Shown here: piece by piece, positions 8,270 through 20,310 of the stretch
Layout: each line of letters begins with the position of its first letter
How positions within the stretch are numbered: the stretch's first letter is position 1
Made by a program: the position numbers and the translations under genes
NCBI RefSeq assembly: GCF_022374875.2
Contig: NZ_CP092427.2
Span: 186,001 to 250,000, forward strand
Source: Mycolicibacterium rufum
GTDB lineage: Bacteria > Actinomycetota > Actinomycetes > Mycobacteriales > Mycobacteriaceae
Reading direction: 5' to 3'
DNA length: 64,000 bases
The notes under the pieces: generated by a model
Told to the model about the DNA's origin: nothing
The model's database searches: none
The model's input: only the letters and a program-made list of their open reading frames with translations

Positions 8270-9001
8270 ATGACTCTGCGGTCGTGGGCGCGCCTGGCCC
8301 TGGGCATGCCGTCGTTCGTCCGGACCGGCCAGATCGGTGACGGGCGGGAAGCCGCGTGCGCCGCGTTCGTCGAGGCCACCGCCCCGCCCGGGGACATCGA
8401 CGCCGCGCTGACGGCGATCGACACCTTCGCCCGCCGGGAGGCGATGCTGGTCAACATCGGCGACGAGAAGGGCCCGCTGCTCGATGCCGCGGTGCGCCGC
8501 GCCGCGCCGCGTCTGGTACTCGAGCTCGGCACCTACTGCGGATACAGCGCGCTCCGCATCGCGCGCGCGGCGCCCGCCGCCCGTGTCGTCTCGGTCGAGT
8601 TCTCCGCCGCCAACGCCGACGTCGCGCGCCGCATCTGGAGCCATGCCGGCGTGGCCGGCAGCGTCACCTGTGTGGTCGGCACTATCGGCGACGGTGGACG
8701 CACCCTCGCGGCACTGGCCGATGACCACGGCGTCACGGCGGGAAGCGTCGACGTTCTGTTCATCGATCACGACAAGAACGCCTACCTGTCCGATCTCCGG
8801 ACGATCCTCGACCGGGGTTGGCTGCACCCCGGGTCTGTCGTCGTCGCGGACAATGTGCGGCTCCCCGGCGCGCCCGGATACCGCGCCTACATGCGCCGCC
8901 ACGAGGGCACCCGGTGGCGAACGGTCGAGCACAAGACCCACGTCGAGTACCAATCGGTGCTGCCGGATCTGGTCCTGGAGTCGGAGTACCTGGGTTCCTA
9001 G
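8270..9001 (+). CDS. SAM-dependent O-methyltransferase (catechol-type family)
   Basis: This 243-aa class I methyltransferase resembles Rv1703c. The SAM-binding motif [15 protein letters not shown] is followed by an acidic end of beta 2 (VVSVEFS) and the metal/substrate motif [26 protein letters not shown] follows, with Asp and Asn in the place of the divalent-metal ligands of catechol O-methyltransferase. It probably methylates a hydroxyl group on a small aromatic compound; the substrate is unknown. The frame is open further upstream, but ATG at 8270 is the natural start since it is where the conserved protein begins and it follows a TAGGCT box. The stop TAG shares the palindrome CTAG with the convergent xerD stop. 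Confidence 0.88.
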   Translation: MTLRSWARLALGMPSFVRTGQIGDGREAACAAFVEATAPPGDIDAALTAIDTFARREAMLVNIGDEKGPLLDAAVRRAAPRLVLELGTYCGYSALRIARAAPAARVVSVEFSAANADVARRIWSHAGVAGSVTCVVGTIGDGGRTLAALADDHGVTAGSVDVLFIDHDKNAYLSDLRTILDRGWLHPGSVVVADNVRLPGAPGYRAYMRRHEGTRWRTVEHKTHVEYQSVLPDLVLESEYLGS

Positions 9002-9953
9002 CGTGCCCGGGGGTGGGCGCCCGCCCACACTTCGCGCAGCGCGTTGACGGTGACCATCGTGTAGATCTGCGTGGTGGTCACCGATGCGTGGCCCAGCAGC
9101 TCCTGCACGACGCGAACGTCGGCGCCGCCCTCGAGCAGGTGGGTGGCGAACGAGTGCCGCAGCACGTGCGGTGACACGGTGGCGGTGATGTCCGCGCGGT
9201 CGGCGGCGTCCTGCAGCACCTGCCAGGCGCTCTGCCGGGACAACCGCCCGCCGCGGGCGTTGAGGAAGATGCCGGGGGTGCCGCGGCCGCGCCGGGCCAG
9301 CTCGGGCCGCGCCCGCACCAGGTAGGCGTCCAGGGCGGCCACGGCCGGTCGGCCGATCGGGATCAGGCGCTGCTTGCCGCCCTTGCCGCGCAGCAGCACC
9401 GAGCGGGCCTGCAGGTCGATGTCGTCGACGTCGAGGCCGACGGCTTCGGAGATCCGGGCGCCGGTCGAGTACAGCAGTTCCAGCAGCGCCCGGTTGCGCA
9501 GCGTCAGCGGTCCGTCGGCCTCGCTGTCGCCGCCGGCGGCCTCGAGCAGCGCGAGCACCTCGTCCAGCGACAGGCTCTTGGGCAGCCGGCGGCTCGGGGT
9601 GGGTGGCTTCACCTCCCGCGCGACGTCGAGGGCGGCGATGCCTTCGGCGGCGGCGAACCGGTGCAGACCGCGCACGGCGATCAGCGCCCGGGCGGCCGAG
9701 ACCGCCGACAGCGCCGGGACGCCGTTGTCGGGGTCGCCGCGGCGCAGCGCGACCAGGAACTCGCTGACGTCGGCCTCGGCCGCGCCCGCCAGGTCCGAGA
9801 CGCCGCGCGAGGCCAGGTGCTCGGCGTAGCGCCGCAGATCGCGCCGGTAGGAGCTCAGGGTGTTCGCCGCCGCGCCACGTTCGATCGCCAGGTGGTCGAG
9901 ATAGCCCTGGATCTGACCGTCCAGGGTGGAGCCGACCGACGAGAACGTCTGCG

Positions 9954-9957
<4 letters not shown>
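8998..9957 (-). CDS. xerD: Site-specific tyrosine recombinase XerD
   Basis: With XerC, XerD resolves chromosome dimers at dif near the terminus. The 319-aa protein has an N-terminal core-binding (SAM-like) domain and a catalytic domain with all active residues: Arg in TGARISE, Lys in GKGGKQR, His-x-x-Arg in SPHVLRHSF, His in LLGHASV and the nucleophile Tyr in TTTQIYT. The start is GTG at 9957, overlapping the NUDIX gene stop (GTGA). The frame stays open far upstream but that part encodes low-quality arginine-rich sequence inside the neighbouring gene. Confidence 0.95.
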
Positions 9958-12420
<2,463 letters not shown>

Positions 12421-13362
12421 CTACTGCGGAACGGTGACGGCGCTCGCGCCCTGCCCGGTGCCGTACTGGCCGGGTTTACCGTTGTTGATCAGGGCGCTCA
12501 GCGCGAGCACGGTGGTGATCCGGCCCGACTCGCGGTCGACGTCGTCGACGGTGCTGACGGTGCTGGTCAACGCGTTGTCGGAGCGTGCGACCGCCACCGC
12601 CGAGGTGCCGGTGGCGGCGCCGTCGCGGCCGGCGATCACGACGCCGGACCCGTGCGGCGCCAGGCCCGCGGCGAACCGGGCCACGGTGGCGCCCTGGTTG
12701 CCTGCGTCGTCGCCGAGGGCGCCCCCGGTGACGATCAGGGCGGTGTCGGCCGCCCCGATGCGTTCGGTGCCGTAGGTGATGAAGCCGGTGTCGCGCAGCG
12801 CGGTGAGCACGGTGTCGCGCTGGTCGTCGTTGACCGGCGGGCGCTTGGGGTCCTTGTCGACCAACAGCGTGATGCCCAACAAATCGCCGGCCTGCGAACC
12901 CTGGTCGACGGTCGTCGTGCTCAACTGGGTGCCCGCGGGCACGATCGGCGAGTTCACCACCGACAGCAGTTTCTCGGCGGAGTTGGCGTCGACGAACTCC
13001 TGGGTCAGTCCGATGGTGCCGGTGACGGTACCCCCGGATTCACCGACGAGCCGGGACAGCGCGTCGACGTCGTCGTCGGCAGCGTCGGGGGTACGGAACA
13101 CCACCACCGACTTGTCCGCGAGGCTGCCGCGCAGAATACGCGGCGCCATCTGCGCGTCGAAATCCCCTGCCGCGCTCAGCTTCTCGTTGAGCGCATTGCG
13201 ATCGTTGGTCAGCGAGTCGATCTCGGTCTGCATCTGCGCCTTGTCGTCGCGCAGTCCGGACAGCACGGTGTTGGACAGCAGCCCGGAGCCCAGGGCGATG
13301 CCGATGGCCAGCGCCAGGAACACGGCGGCCAGCGAGATGGCGTGCGAACGCAGCGAGATCAC
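12421..13362 (-). CDS. mctB: Outer-envelope protein MctB (Rv1698), SteB homologue
   Basis: This 313-aa protein has one N-terminal membrane helix (about residues 8-28), a short coiled coil (about 36-65) and a periplasmic alpha/beta domain. It matches Rv1698, reported as a copper-efflux channel MctB. Its corynebacterial counterpart SteB acts in daughter-cell separation with SteA. The gene starts with GTG at 13362. A strong AGGAG ribosome-binding site lies inside the last codons of steA, whose TAG overlaps that site, so the two proteins are probably made together. Which of the two proposed functions holds here cannot be decided from sequence. Confidence 0.9.
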   Translation of the reverse strand: MISLRSHAISLAAVFLALAIGIALGSGLLSNTVLSGLRDDKAQMQTEIDSLTNDRNALNEKLSAAGDFDAQMAPRILRGSLADKSVVVFRTPDAADDDVDALSRLVGESGGTVTGTIGLTQEFVDANSAEKLLSVVNSPIVPAGTQLSTTTVDQGSQAGDLLGITLLVDKDPKRPPVNDDQRDTVLTALRDTGFITYGTERIGAADTALIVTGGALGDDAGNQGATVARFAAGLAPHGSGVVIAGRDGAATGTSAVAVARSDNALTSTVSTVDDVDRESGRITTVLALSALINNGKPGQYGTGQGASAVTVPQ

Positions 13363-13372
13363 GGTGTCACTC

Positions 13373-14557
13373 CTAGGAGACCAGGCCCTGCACCCACAGC
13401 AGGAACTGGTTCCAGGTGTGGGTGATCCACTCGAGCACAGCGGCGTCGGCGCGCGAGACCCACAGTGCGGCGATGACGGCGATCAGCATCGCCAGCACGA
13501 GCAGCGCGATCGCTCCGCCGGACACGCGGCTGCGGTAGAGCGTGGCAACGGCTTTCGCGTCGACGAGCTTCTCCCCCACCTTCAAGCGGGTCAGGAAAGT
13601 CGACGGGTTGCTGCGCTGGCGGGTGCGGTCGAAGAACTCCTCGATGCTCGCGGTGTGCCCGACGGTGACGATCAGCGAGGCGCCGTGGTGATCGCACAGC
13701 AGCAGCGCCAGGTCCGCCGCGGAACCGGCGGCCGGGAAGGTCATCGCGCCGACGCCGAGGTCCTGGATGCGCTCCAGTCCGGCGGCGTGGCCGTCGGCGT
13801 CGGCGGGCAGGACCACCTGGGCTCCGCAGCGCAGCGCCTCGGTGCTGATCGTGTCGGGGTCTCCGACGATCAGCGCGGGCCGGTAGCCGGCCTTGCGCAG
13901 GATGTCGGCTCCCGTGCCGACGCCGACGAGTACCGGCTGGTACTCCTTGATGAACGGTTTGAGGGCCTTGAGGTCGGCTGCGGCGTGCGGCTCCTCGGCC
14001 ACGATGACGACGTGGCGGCGGTTGAGGTCGACGTCGATGTCGGGGATGCCGATGCCGTCGATCAGCAGCGGGCTCTCGCTGCGGATGAACTCGATGGTGT
14101 TCCCGGCGAACGCCTCGAGGTGGGCGACGAGCCCGCCCTTGGCCTCCTGCATCAGCTCGTGGATGTCGGCGTCGGTCCGCTCGGTGCCCAGGATCAGCCG
14201 ACGGTCACCGGAGTACACCCCACCCTCGTTGATCCGGATGCGGGCGCCGTCCTTGACCTTCTTGAACACCTCGGGGCCGGTGTCGTCGACCAGCGTGATG
14301 CCATTGGCGACCAGTACCTCGGGCCCGAGATTCGGGTAGCGCCCGGAGATCGATGTCGACGCGTTGACGACGGCCGCGACGTTCGCCTCCACCAGAGCGT
14401 CGGCGGTGACGCGGTCCAGGTCCTGCGCGTCGAGGACCACGATGTCGCCGGGCGTCACCCGTCGCAGCAGTCGGTCGATGTCGCGGTCCACGCGGGCGGT
14501 GCCGGTGATGCCCGGCCGTGAGCTGGCGTTTCGGGAGAGCAGCGCTGACATCTTCAT
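13373..14557 (-). CDS. steA: SteA-like thiamine-pyrophosphokinase-fold membrane protein (Rv1697)
   Basis: This 394-aa protein has a large cytoplasmic domain related to thiamine pyrophosphokinase (LIVGDPDTIS, LPADADGHAAGLERIQDLG) and a single C-terminal membrane helix at about residues 347-367, then a short tail. In Corynebacterineae SteA and SteB are reported parts of the RipC-FtsEX cell-separation pathway. The direct coupling to the mctB/steB gene supports that pairing. The ATG at 14557 has a poor Shine-Dalgarno sequence. The 92-bp gap to recN may carry a promoter and holds repeated GTAAC words. Confidence 0.88.
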   Translation of the reverse strand: MKMSALLSRNASSRPGITGTARVDRDIDRLLRRVTPGDIVVLDAQDLDRVTADALVEANVAAVVNASTSISGRYPNLGPEVLVANGITLVDDTGPEVFKKVKDGARIRINEGGVYSGDRRLILGTERTDADIHELMQEAKGGLVAHLEAFAGNTIEFIRSESPLLIDGIGIPDIDVDLNRRHVVIVAEEPHAAADLKALKPFIKEYQPVLVGVGTGADILRKAGYRPALIVGDPDTISTEALRCGAQVVLPADADGHAAGLERIQDLGVGAMTFPAAGSAADLALLLCDHHGASLIVTVGHTASIEEFFDRTRQRSNPSTFLTRLKVGEKLVDAKAVATLYRSRVSGGAIALLVLAMLIAVIAALWVSRADAAVLEWITHTWNQFLLWVQGLVS

Positions 14558-14649
14558 GGGGGGATTCTGTCCAGCAACGTCGCGGATCCGTTGGAGGCGC
14601 GCCGTAACATCAGCCCCAGAAGTCTCTTTCCTTCACATCTGTAACAGCG

Positions 14650-16425
14650 TCACGAGGCGTCCTCGCGCTCGGCCCGAGCGGCATCGAGGAGTTCCCTGGC
14701 GTGGGCGCGCCCGCTGTCGGACTCCCCGAGGCCCGCCAGCATCCTGGCCAGTTCGGCGACCCGGTCGTCGTCGTCGAGGCGACGCACCCCACTGGATTTC
14801 GCGCGCGACTTCGTGCCCGCGTCCCCCTCGATGACCAGGTGCGCGTCAGCGTAGGCGGCGACCTGGGGCAGGTGGGTCACGACGATCACCTGGTGGGTCC
14901 GTGCCAGCCGCGCCAGCCGGCGGCCGATCTGCACCGCGGCCCGTCCGCCGACGCCCGCGTCGACCTCGTCGAACACCATCGTGGTGCCCTCGGTCGACAC
15001 CGACAACACCACCTCGAGCGCGAGCATCACCCGGGACAACTCGCCGCCGGAGGCGCTTTTGTGCAGAGGCAGCAGGTCCGAGCCGCCGTGCGCGGCGAAC
15101 CCGAACTCCACGGCGTCGACCCCGTCGCGGCCCGCGTGCACGGTGTCCCCCGAGGCCAGCGTCAACGGCGCGCTGTCGTCGGGGCGCGCGGGCAGCGGGC
15201 CGACCGAGATCGTGAACTGGGCGCCCGACATCGCCAGCCCCGACAACTCCGCGGTGACGGCCTTGGACAGACCCTTGGCGGCCTTGACCCGCGCCTTGGT
15301 CAGGTCGGCCGCGGCGGTGGCCACCGCACCCTGGAGTTCCTCGACGCGGCGAGCCAGGCCGGCCAGCGCCTCCTCGGACACGTCGAGCTGGGCGAGACGC
15401 TCCCGCGATGTGCGCGCCCACTCGAGCACGCCGTCGATGTCGGGAGCGTATTTCCGGGTGAGCGAACGCAGCTCGGCCTGGCGGGCCAGCTTGCTCTCCA
15501 ATGTGCTGGCGTCACTGGGCAATTCGGCGAGGAATCCGCCCAGCTCGGCCGAGACGTCGGTGAGCACGGTGAGCGCGGTGTCGAGTTGGCCGGCCAGCGC
15601 CTTGAGCGCGGCGTCGTCGGTGTTCTCCAGCGCCGAGCGGGCCTGCCCCACCGAGTCGGCGGCCGAGAACCCCTGGCCGGCGCCGTCGTCGCTGTCCCCC
15701 GACAGGGCGGCACGCGCGGTCTGCACCGCCTCGCGCAGCGCGTCGAGCTCGGAGAGCCGACGGATGTCGGAGACCAGCGACTCGTCCTCCCCGGGCTGCG
15801 GCGCGATGACGTCGATCTCGTTGAGGCCGAACTGCAGCCGGTCGGCTTCCTGCGCCAGTTCGCGTGCGCGGCGGCGCCGTTCGTCGAGGTCGCGCCGGGC
15901 GGTGAGCCACTCGTCGCGCTGGGTGCGGTAGCGCTGCAGCTGCGCCGAGACGTCGGCGTACCGGTCGAGAGCGGCGCGCTGCTGGTCGGGACGCATCAGG
16001 CGCAGCTGGTCGTTCTGGCCGTGCAGGGTGAGCAGCTCGCTGGTGAATTCACTCAACGACTTCGCCGGCACGCTCCGGCCGCCGAGGTAGGCGCGCGACG
16101 GCCCGTCCCGGCTCACCGAGCGGGCGGCGATGACGCTGCCGTCGTCATCGCGCTCGGCGCCCGACGAGTCGAGGATGTCGTCCACCTGCGTGAGCACCGC
16201 ATCGCCCAGATCGGCGGTGACGAACCGGCCCTCGACCACGGCCTTCGCCGAACCCGACCGCACCCGCGCCGGATCGGCACGCGCGCCCCCCAGCAGGTGC
16301 AGGCCCGTCACCACCATGGTCTTGCCCGCACCGGTCTCCCCGGTGAGCACGGTCAGCCCACCGTCGAACTCCGCGGTCGCGGCGCTGATGGCGCCCAGCG
16401 ACTCGATCCGAATCTCTGCTAGCAC
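14650..16425 (-). CDS. recN: DNA repair protein RecN
   Basis: RecN is an SMC-like ATPase used in double-strand break repair. Walker A GETGAGKT lies near residue 31, a long helical region with a coiled coil fills the middle, and the signature SGGELSRVMLALEVVL and Walker B TMVFDEVDAGVGG are near the C-terminus. The GTG at 16425 shares one base with the nadK stop (TAGTG) and gives 591 aa, typical of the family. Longer versions of the frame run inside nadK and are not supported. It lies in the conserved tlyA-nadK-recN run. Confidence 0.95.
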   Translation of the reverse strand: MLAEIRIESLGAISAATAEFDGGLTVLTGETGAGKTMVVTGLHLLGGARADPARVRSGSAKAVVEGRFVTADLGDAVLTQVDDILDSSGAERDDDGSVIAARSVSRDGPSRAYLGGRSVPAKSLSEFTSELLTLHGQNDQLRLMRPDQQRAALDRYADVSAQLQRYRTQRDEWLTARRDLDERRRRARELAQEADRLQFGLNEIDVIAPQPGEDESLVSDIRRLSELDALREAVQTARAALSGDSDDGAGQGFSAADSVGQARSALENTDDAALKALAGQLDTALTVLTDVSAELGGFLAELPSDASTLESKLARQAELRSLTRKYAPDIDGVLEWARTSRERLAQLDVSEEALAGLARRVEELQGAVATAAADLTKARVKAAKGLSKAVTAELSGLAMSGAQFTISVGPLPARPDDSAPLTLASGDTVHAGRDGVDAVEFGFAAHGGSDLLPLHKSASGGELSRVMLALEVVLSVSTEGTTMVFDEVDAGVGGRAAVQIGRRLARLARTHQVIVVTHLPQVAAYADAHLVIEGDAGTKSRAKSSGVRRLDDDDRVAELARMLAGLGESDSGRAHARELLDAARAEREDAS

Positions 16426-17348
16426 TACTGTCCGCGCCACCCCGTGACCGGCAACCGGAACTTGCGCACCAGCCGGTCGGCGAACGGCGCGCTGTCGAGC
16501 CGCACCCATTTCAGCGGGGTGCCGCAGCGGGTCACCTCGAGGCGACCACCCGCGGGCAGCACCATCTCGCGGCGCCCGTCGCAGAACACCAGGGCGTCAT
16601 GGCCGCTGGCCTCGATCTCGATGGCGATCAGCGCATGCGGGCTGGTCACCATCGGCCGGGCGAACAGGGCATGCGCATTGTTGGGCACCACGATGATGGC
16701 CTCGAGGTCCGGCCACAGCACCGGACCGCCCGCGGAGAACGCGTAGGCGGTCGAGCCGGTCGGGGTCGACACGAGCACGCCGTCGCAGCCGAACGAGGAC
16801 ACCGGGCGGCCGTCCACCTCCAGCACGACGCCCAGCACTCCGAGTCGCGGACCCTTTTCGAGGCTGGCCTCGTTCAGTGCCCAGCCCCGGTCGAGCAGTT
16901 CGCCGCCGGCCCAGACCGCCACGTCCAGCGTCATCCGCTGCTCGACGCGGTAGTCGCGGCGGATGATGTGCTCGAGGACGCTGTCGATCGAGTCGGCCTC
17001 GGCTTCGGCGAGGAAGCCGATCTTGCCGAGGTTCACCCCGAGCACCGGGATCTCGACGTTGCGGGCCAGTTCGGCGGCCCGCAGGAAGGTGCCGTCGCCG
17101 CCGAGTACGAGCACCAGCTCGCACCCCTCGGCGGCGCGCTGATCGGCGTCGACCACCTCGATCTCGACCCCGAGTGCGCGCATGTCATCGGGCGCCAGGT
17201 GCAGGGGCCCGCGGTCGACAGCTTCAGCGGACAGCACCCGCAGCGCTATCCCGTTGTCGCTCAGCACTTTCTCGACCCGACGGGCGACGTCGGTGGCCTC
17301 CTCGCGACCGGTGTGCACCACCAGCAGGATGGTGCGTTCGAGCGTCAT
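16425..17348 (-). CDS. nadK: NAD kinase
   Basis: NadK phosphorylates NAD to NADP. The GGDGT motif is at residues 83-87, followed by [22 protein letters not shown] and the glycine-rich [16 protein letters not shown]. At 307 aa it has the normal length. ATG at 17348 overlaps the tlyA stop (ATGA). Upstream frame extension within tlyA is a shadow. Confidence 0.97.
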   Translation of the reverse strand: MTLERTILLVVHTGREEATDVARRVEKVLSDNGIALRVLSAEAVDRGPLHLAPDDMRALGVEIEVVDADQRAAEGCELVLVLGGDGTFLRAAELARNVEIPVLGVNLGKIGFLAEAEADSIDSVLEHIIRRDYRVEQRMTLDVAVWAGGELLDRGWALNEASLEKGPRLGVLGVVLEVDGRPVSSFGCDGVLVSTPTGSTAYAFSAGGPVLWPDLEAIIVVPNNAHALFARPMVTSPHALIAIEIEASGHDALVFCDGRREMVLPAGGRLEVTRCGTPLKWVRLDSAPFADRLVRKFRLPVTGWRGQ

Positions 17349-18154
17349 GGGGGACCCTCCTCGACGGCACGGCCGATCGCTGCGGCGAGGGCGTCGCCAT
17401 GCAGGGGATCCGTGCAGTCGGCTCGTAGATGCAGGAAGTACTCGACATTGCCGGCGGGGCCGGGCAGCGGACTGGCCGTCACCGCCACGGCGGGCCAGCC
17501 GAGCCGGGCCGCCCGTTCGGCGACCGACCGGACCGCCTCGGCGCGGAGCACCGGGTCGGAGACCACGCCGCCCGCGCCCACCCGGTCCTTGCCGACCTCG
17601 AACTGCGGCTTCACCATGGGAACGATATCCGCGCCGGGTGACGCGCACGCCGTCAGCGCGGGCAGCACGGTGGCCAGTGAGATGAACGACAGATCGGCGA
17701 CGATCACCTGGACCGGCCCGCCGATGGCGTCGGCGGTGATCTCGCGGACGTTGGTCCGTTCCATCACGGTGACCCGATCGTCGGTGCGCAGCGCCCACGC
17801 CAGCTGCCCGTATCCGACGTCGACGGCCACCACCTGTGCGGCGCCGCGGGCGAGCAGGACCTCGGTGAAACCGCCGGTCGAGGCGCCGGCGTCGAGGCAG
17901 CGTCGGCCTTGGACGTCGACCCCGAACGCGTCGAGGGCACCGATCAGTTTGTGCGCGCCCCGCGAGACCCAGGACGGTTCCCCGGCGTCGTCGACGGTGA
18001 CGTTGGCGCTGACCGCGATGGCCGTCGCCGGCTTGGCCGCCCGCATGCCGTCGATGCTGACCCGTCCCGCCCCGATCAGCTCGGCGGCCTGCTGACGGGA
18101 GCGCGCCAGACCACGCCGCACCAGCTCGGCGTCCACACGAGCGCGCCGCGTCAC
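17345..18154 (-). CDS. tlyA: 16S/23S rRNA 2'-O-methyltransferase TlyA
   Basis: TlyA methylates the 2'-hydroxyls of 16S C1409 and 23S C1920 (E. coli numbering); loss gives capreomycin/viomycin resistance. The 269-aa protein has an N-terminal S4 domain ([18 protein letters not shown]), a linker ending in WVSRGAHKL, and a Rossmann methyltransferase with [14 protein letters not shown]. The catalytic K-D-K-E set is seen in [25 protein letters not shown] and VEYFLHL. The start is GTG at 18154, five bases after the preceding small gene. Confidence 0.95.
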   Translation of the reverse strand: MTRRARVDAELVRRGLARSRQQAAELIGAGRVSIDGMRAAKPATAIAVSANVTVDDAGEPSWVSRGAHKLIGALDAFGVDVQGRRCLDAGASTGGFTEVLLARGAAQVVAVDVGYGQLAWALRTDDRVTVMERTNVREITADAIGGPVQVIVADLSFISLATVLPALTACASPGADIVPMVKPQFEVGKDRVGAGGVVSDPVLRAEAVRSVAERAARLGWPAVAVTASPLPGPAGNVEYFLHLRADCTDPLHGDALAAAIGRAVEEGPP

Positions 18155-18159
18155 GCGGA

Positions 18160-18315
18160 TCAGCCTTTCTCGACCGATTCCAACGCGCGCACCAGCACGT
18201 CGTGCGCCTCGTCCAGGCGGGCTGCGACGGCGTCCAGGTCGGCGGCCGTGGGCTCGGTGGAATCACCCAGGAGTTCGGCGACCTGGGCGCGGATCTGCTC
18301 GGGGTCGGTACTCAT
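18160..18315 (-). CDS. Small conserved protein between the HAD phosphatase gene and tlyA (Rv1693 type)
   Basis: This 51-residue acidic protein, [17 protein letters not shown]..., is predicted to be two helices with a hydrophobic heptad pattern. Position and size match Rv1693. It starts 8 bp after the HAD gene and ends 5 bp before tlyA. Function is unknown; the helical hairpin suggests a small binding or dimerisation module. Confidence 0.75.
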   Translation of the reverse strand: MSTDPEQIRAQVAELLGDSTEPTAADLDAVAARLDEAHDVLVRALESVEKG

Positions 18316-18323
18316 CTCGTGGT

Positions 18324-19355
18324 TCACGCTAGCGCACCGTCGCCGTCGGCGGCCGACAGCAGCGACCACCGCAGGGCGGCCTGTCGGGCGGTGTCATCGG
18401 CCGCGACGATCCGCCGGCGGCGCGCCGGCGTGTCCTCGGCCCAGACGGCGGCGGCGATCGCCCGCACGATGGACAGCGGGTCACCGGTGTCGGCTCCGGT
18501 GGCGCGCACCGAGACCGCGTCGTCGTCGAGGTCGACATGCCACGCGGGATGCGTCCCGACCCGCAGATCGTCGGGGTCGTCGGTCAGCGCGCGCAGATCC
18601 TCAGCCAGCAGGTGCGGACGTTCCTCGGGGATCGCGAAGATCGCGTCCTCGGCGTTGTTGACCCCGCACAGCACCATCAGGCTCGGCAGCTGGGCGGCGT
18701 TGGCGCCCGCGATGTCGGTGTCGAGTCGGTCGCCGATCACCAGCGGCGACTCGAAGCGCCCGCGCGCCAGCGCATTCGACATCAGCACCGGCGACGGCTT
18801 ACCGGCCACCTGTGGATCGCTGTCGGTGGCGGTGCGCAGTGCGGCGACCATCGAACCGTTGCCCGGCAGCAGACCGCGCTCGGAGGGCAGCGTCTTGTCC
18901 ACATTGGCGGCGATCCACAGGGCGCCGGCCCGGATCGCCAGCGCCGCTTCGGCGAGATCGGGCCATGCCGTCTCGGGCGAATGGCCCTGCACGACGGCCA
19001 CCGGTTCATCGGCGAACTGCCGGACCGGCGTCAACCCGACTGCGCGGACCTCCTCGGCGAGCGCGTCGGTGCCGACGATGAGCACCTTCGCGTCCGGAGG
19101 AAGCTGCTGGGCCAATAGCCGGGCCGCACTCTGCGCGCTGGTCACCACGTCGTCGGGCGCGGCGGTGAATCCGAGTTCACGCAGGTGATCGGCGACCTGG
19201 GTGGCGTCGCGGGAGGCGTTGTTCGTCACGAACAGCACCCGGGACTGCACCGCGGCGAGCGTCTCGACCGCGCCGGGTGTGGGTTCGTGACCGCGGAACA
19301 CAGTCCCGTCGAGGTCGAGCAGCAGGCAATCATGCTGCTGCGCAAGGCTGCTCAC
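18324..19355 (-). CDS. HAD-superfamily phosphatase, NagD-like (Rv1692, glycerol-3-phosphate phosphatase)
   Basis: This 343-aa HAD hydrolase has the nucleophile motif DLDGTVFRG (Asp14 and Asp16), motif II VTNNAS, the C2-type cap and motif IV GDRLDTDI. A C-terminal extension of about 80 residues follows the core. Its equivalent in M. tuberculosis, Rv1692, is a D,L-glycerol 3-phosphate phosphatase acting in glycerophospholipid recycling. The GTG at 19355 lies one base after the stop of the TPR gene, so the two are coupled. Confidence 0.9.
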   Translation of the reverse strand: MSSLAQQHDCLLLDLDGTVFRGHEPTPGAVETLAAVQSRVLFVTNNASRDATQVADHLRELGFTAAPDDVVTSAQSAARLLAQQLPPDAKVLIVGTDALAEEVRAVGLTPVRQFADEPVAVVQGHSPETAWPDLAEAALAIRAGALWIAANVDKTLPSERGLLPGNGSMVAALRTATDSDPQVAGKPSPVLMSNALARGRFESPLVIGDRLDTDIAGANAAQLPSLMVLCGVNNAEDAIFAIPEERPHLLAEDLRALTDDPDDLRVGTHPAWHVDLDDDAVSVRATGADTGDPLSIVRAIAAAVWAEDTPARRRRIVAADDTARQAALRWSLLSAADGDGALA

Positions 19356-19356
19356 G

Positions 19357-20184
19357 TCAGGACAGCTCCGTGACGCGCTCTTCGGCGTCGGTGACGCCGT
19401 CGGCGTCGGCTGCGGCGGCCTTGAGGAACCATTGCAGTGCCTCGTCGCCGCGCCCGAGGGCCAGCAGCGTGTCGGCGTAGGCGTAGAAGACCCGGGCCGC
19501 GGTCTGTCCCGTGCGCGAGGGGTCCAGCTGCGGCGTCGACAGCACCGCGAGCGCCTGCTCGTGCTGGCCCAGGTCGGAACGAGCGCCGGCGACAACGATT
19601 TTCAGTTCGTCGGCGTCGTCTCCGGTCAGCTGCGCGGCCTCGGGGCTGCGGGCCAGTTCGATCGCTCGCTCGGGGCGGCCGACCCCGCGCTCGCAATCGG
19701 CGATCAGCGCGAGAAGTGGTGACTTGCTGCCCATCCGGCGGGCGGCTCGCAGTTCGGCGAGGGCCTGCGCCCAGTCGCCGCAGGCGTAGGCCGCGATACC
19801 GACGGCTTCGCGCACCGCGGCGATCCGGCCGGAACGGGCGCGCGCCGCACGGGCGTGCGCGAGAGCCGTCTCCGGGTCCTCATCGAGCAGTTCCCCGGCA
19901 GCGACGAGGTGTCGCGCGACGGCGTCCGCGGTGGCGCGGTCCAGCGTGGTGAGCTCGCCGCGGATCTCCGGGGAGAGCTGACGGGCTTCGATCTCGGCGG
20001 GAATCGGCGGTCCCGGTGGGGTTTTCGCGTCGTCGTGGGTCCGGGGCTGAGCGGGGCGGGCCCGCTGGGGTCCCGACGTGCGCGGCGCCGAGCGCTGATC
20101 GCGCCGTGGCCCCTGCCGGTTGCCGGCAGGTCCGCCGCGTTGGGGCCGGCGTTCGCCGCGGCCGTCCTGATTGTCGTGGGACAC
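19357..20184 (-). CDS. Tetratricopeptide-repeat protein (Rv1691 type)
   Basis: This 275-aa protein has a low-complexity basic N-terminal region of about 60 residues (Arg/Gly/Pro rich, probably disordered) and then a helical TPR-like array (AYACGDWAQALAELRAARRM, YAYADTLLALGRGDEALQWFLKA). It is likely a cytoplasmic scaffold; its partner is unknown. The GTG at 20184 is preceded by TATCCT and 6 bp, so the message is probably leaderless. It heads the HAD-tlyA-nadK-recN run and lies directly downstream of the rRNA operon terminator. In M. tuberculosis a lipoprotein gene (lprJ) sits between this gene and tyrS; here the rRNA operon takes that place. Confidence 0.85.
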   Translation of the reverse strand: MSHDNQDGRGERRPQRGGPAGNRQGPRRDQRSAPRTSGPQRARPAQPRTHDDAKTPPGPPIPAEIEARQLSPEIRGELTTLDRATADAVARHLVAAGELLDEDPETALAHARAARARSGRIAAVREAVGIAAYACGDWAQALAELRAARRMGSKSPLLALIADCERGVGRPERAIELARSPEAAQLTGDDADELKIVVAGARSDLGQHEQALAVLSTPQLDPSRTGQTAARVFYAYADTLLALGRGDEALQWFLKAAAADADGVTDAEERVTELS

Positions 20185-20190
20185 GACAAA

Positions 20191-20220
20191 AGGATACGGC
20201 CTGAAAGTACGGCGCCACAA
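20191..20220 (-). promoter_or_regulatory. Promoter of the TPR-HAD-tlyA-nadK-recN run, leaderless
   Basis: On the minus strand TTGTGG (20220-20215) and TATCCT (20196-20191) are separated by 18 bp. TATCCT is followed by exactly 6 bp and the GTG start. This would let the downstream genes escape dependence on rRNA read-through. Confidence 0.6.
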
Positions 20221-20272
20221 TTGACGAATTCACCGGCCCGAATTCACCGCCGAATTGTCGTGCAGAATAGGA

Positions 20273-20303
20273 AATCGCCCCCCACGAAATGTGGGGGGCG
20301 ATT
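20273..20303 (-). terminator. Terminator hairpin of the rRNA operon
   Basis: A perfect 13-bp stem (AATCGCCCCCCAC and its complement) encloses a 5-nt loop just past the 5S gene. The tail is CCTATTC with few T residues, as is common for mycobacterial terminators, which depend on the stem more than on a U tract. Confidence 0.85.
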
Positions 20304-20310
20304 CCAATGG

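Noticed and set aside
16425..18266. A 613-residue nadK
   Set aside because: The N-terminal half would run inside tlyA in another frame with low-complexity sequence; the ATGA overlap at 17348 sets the true start.
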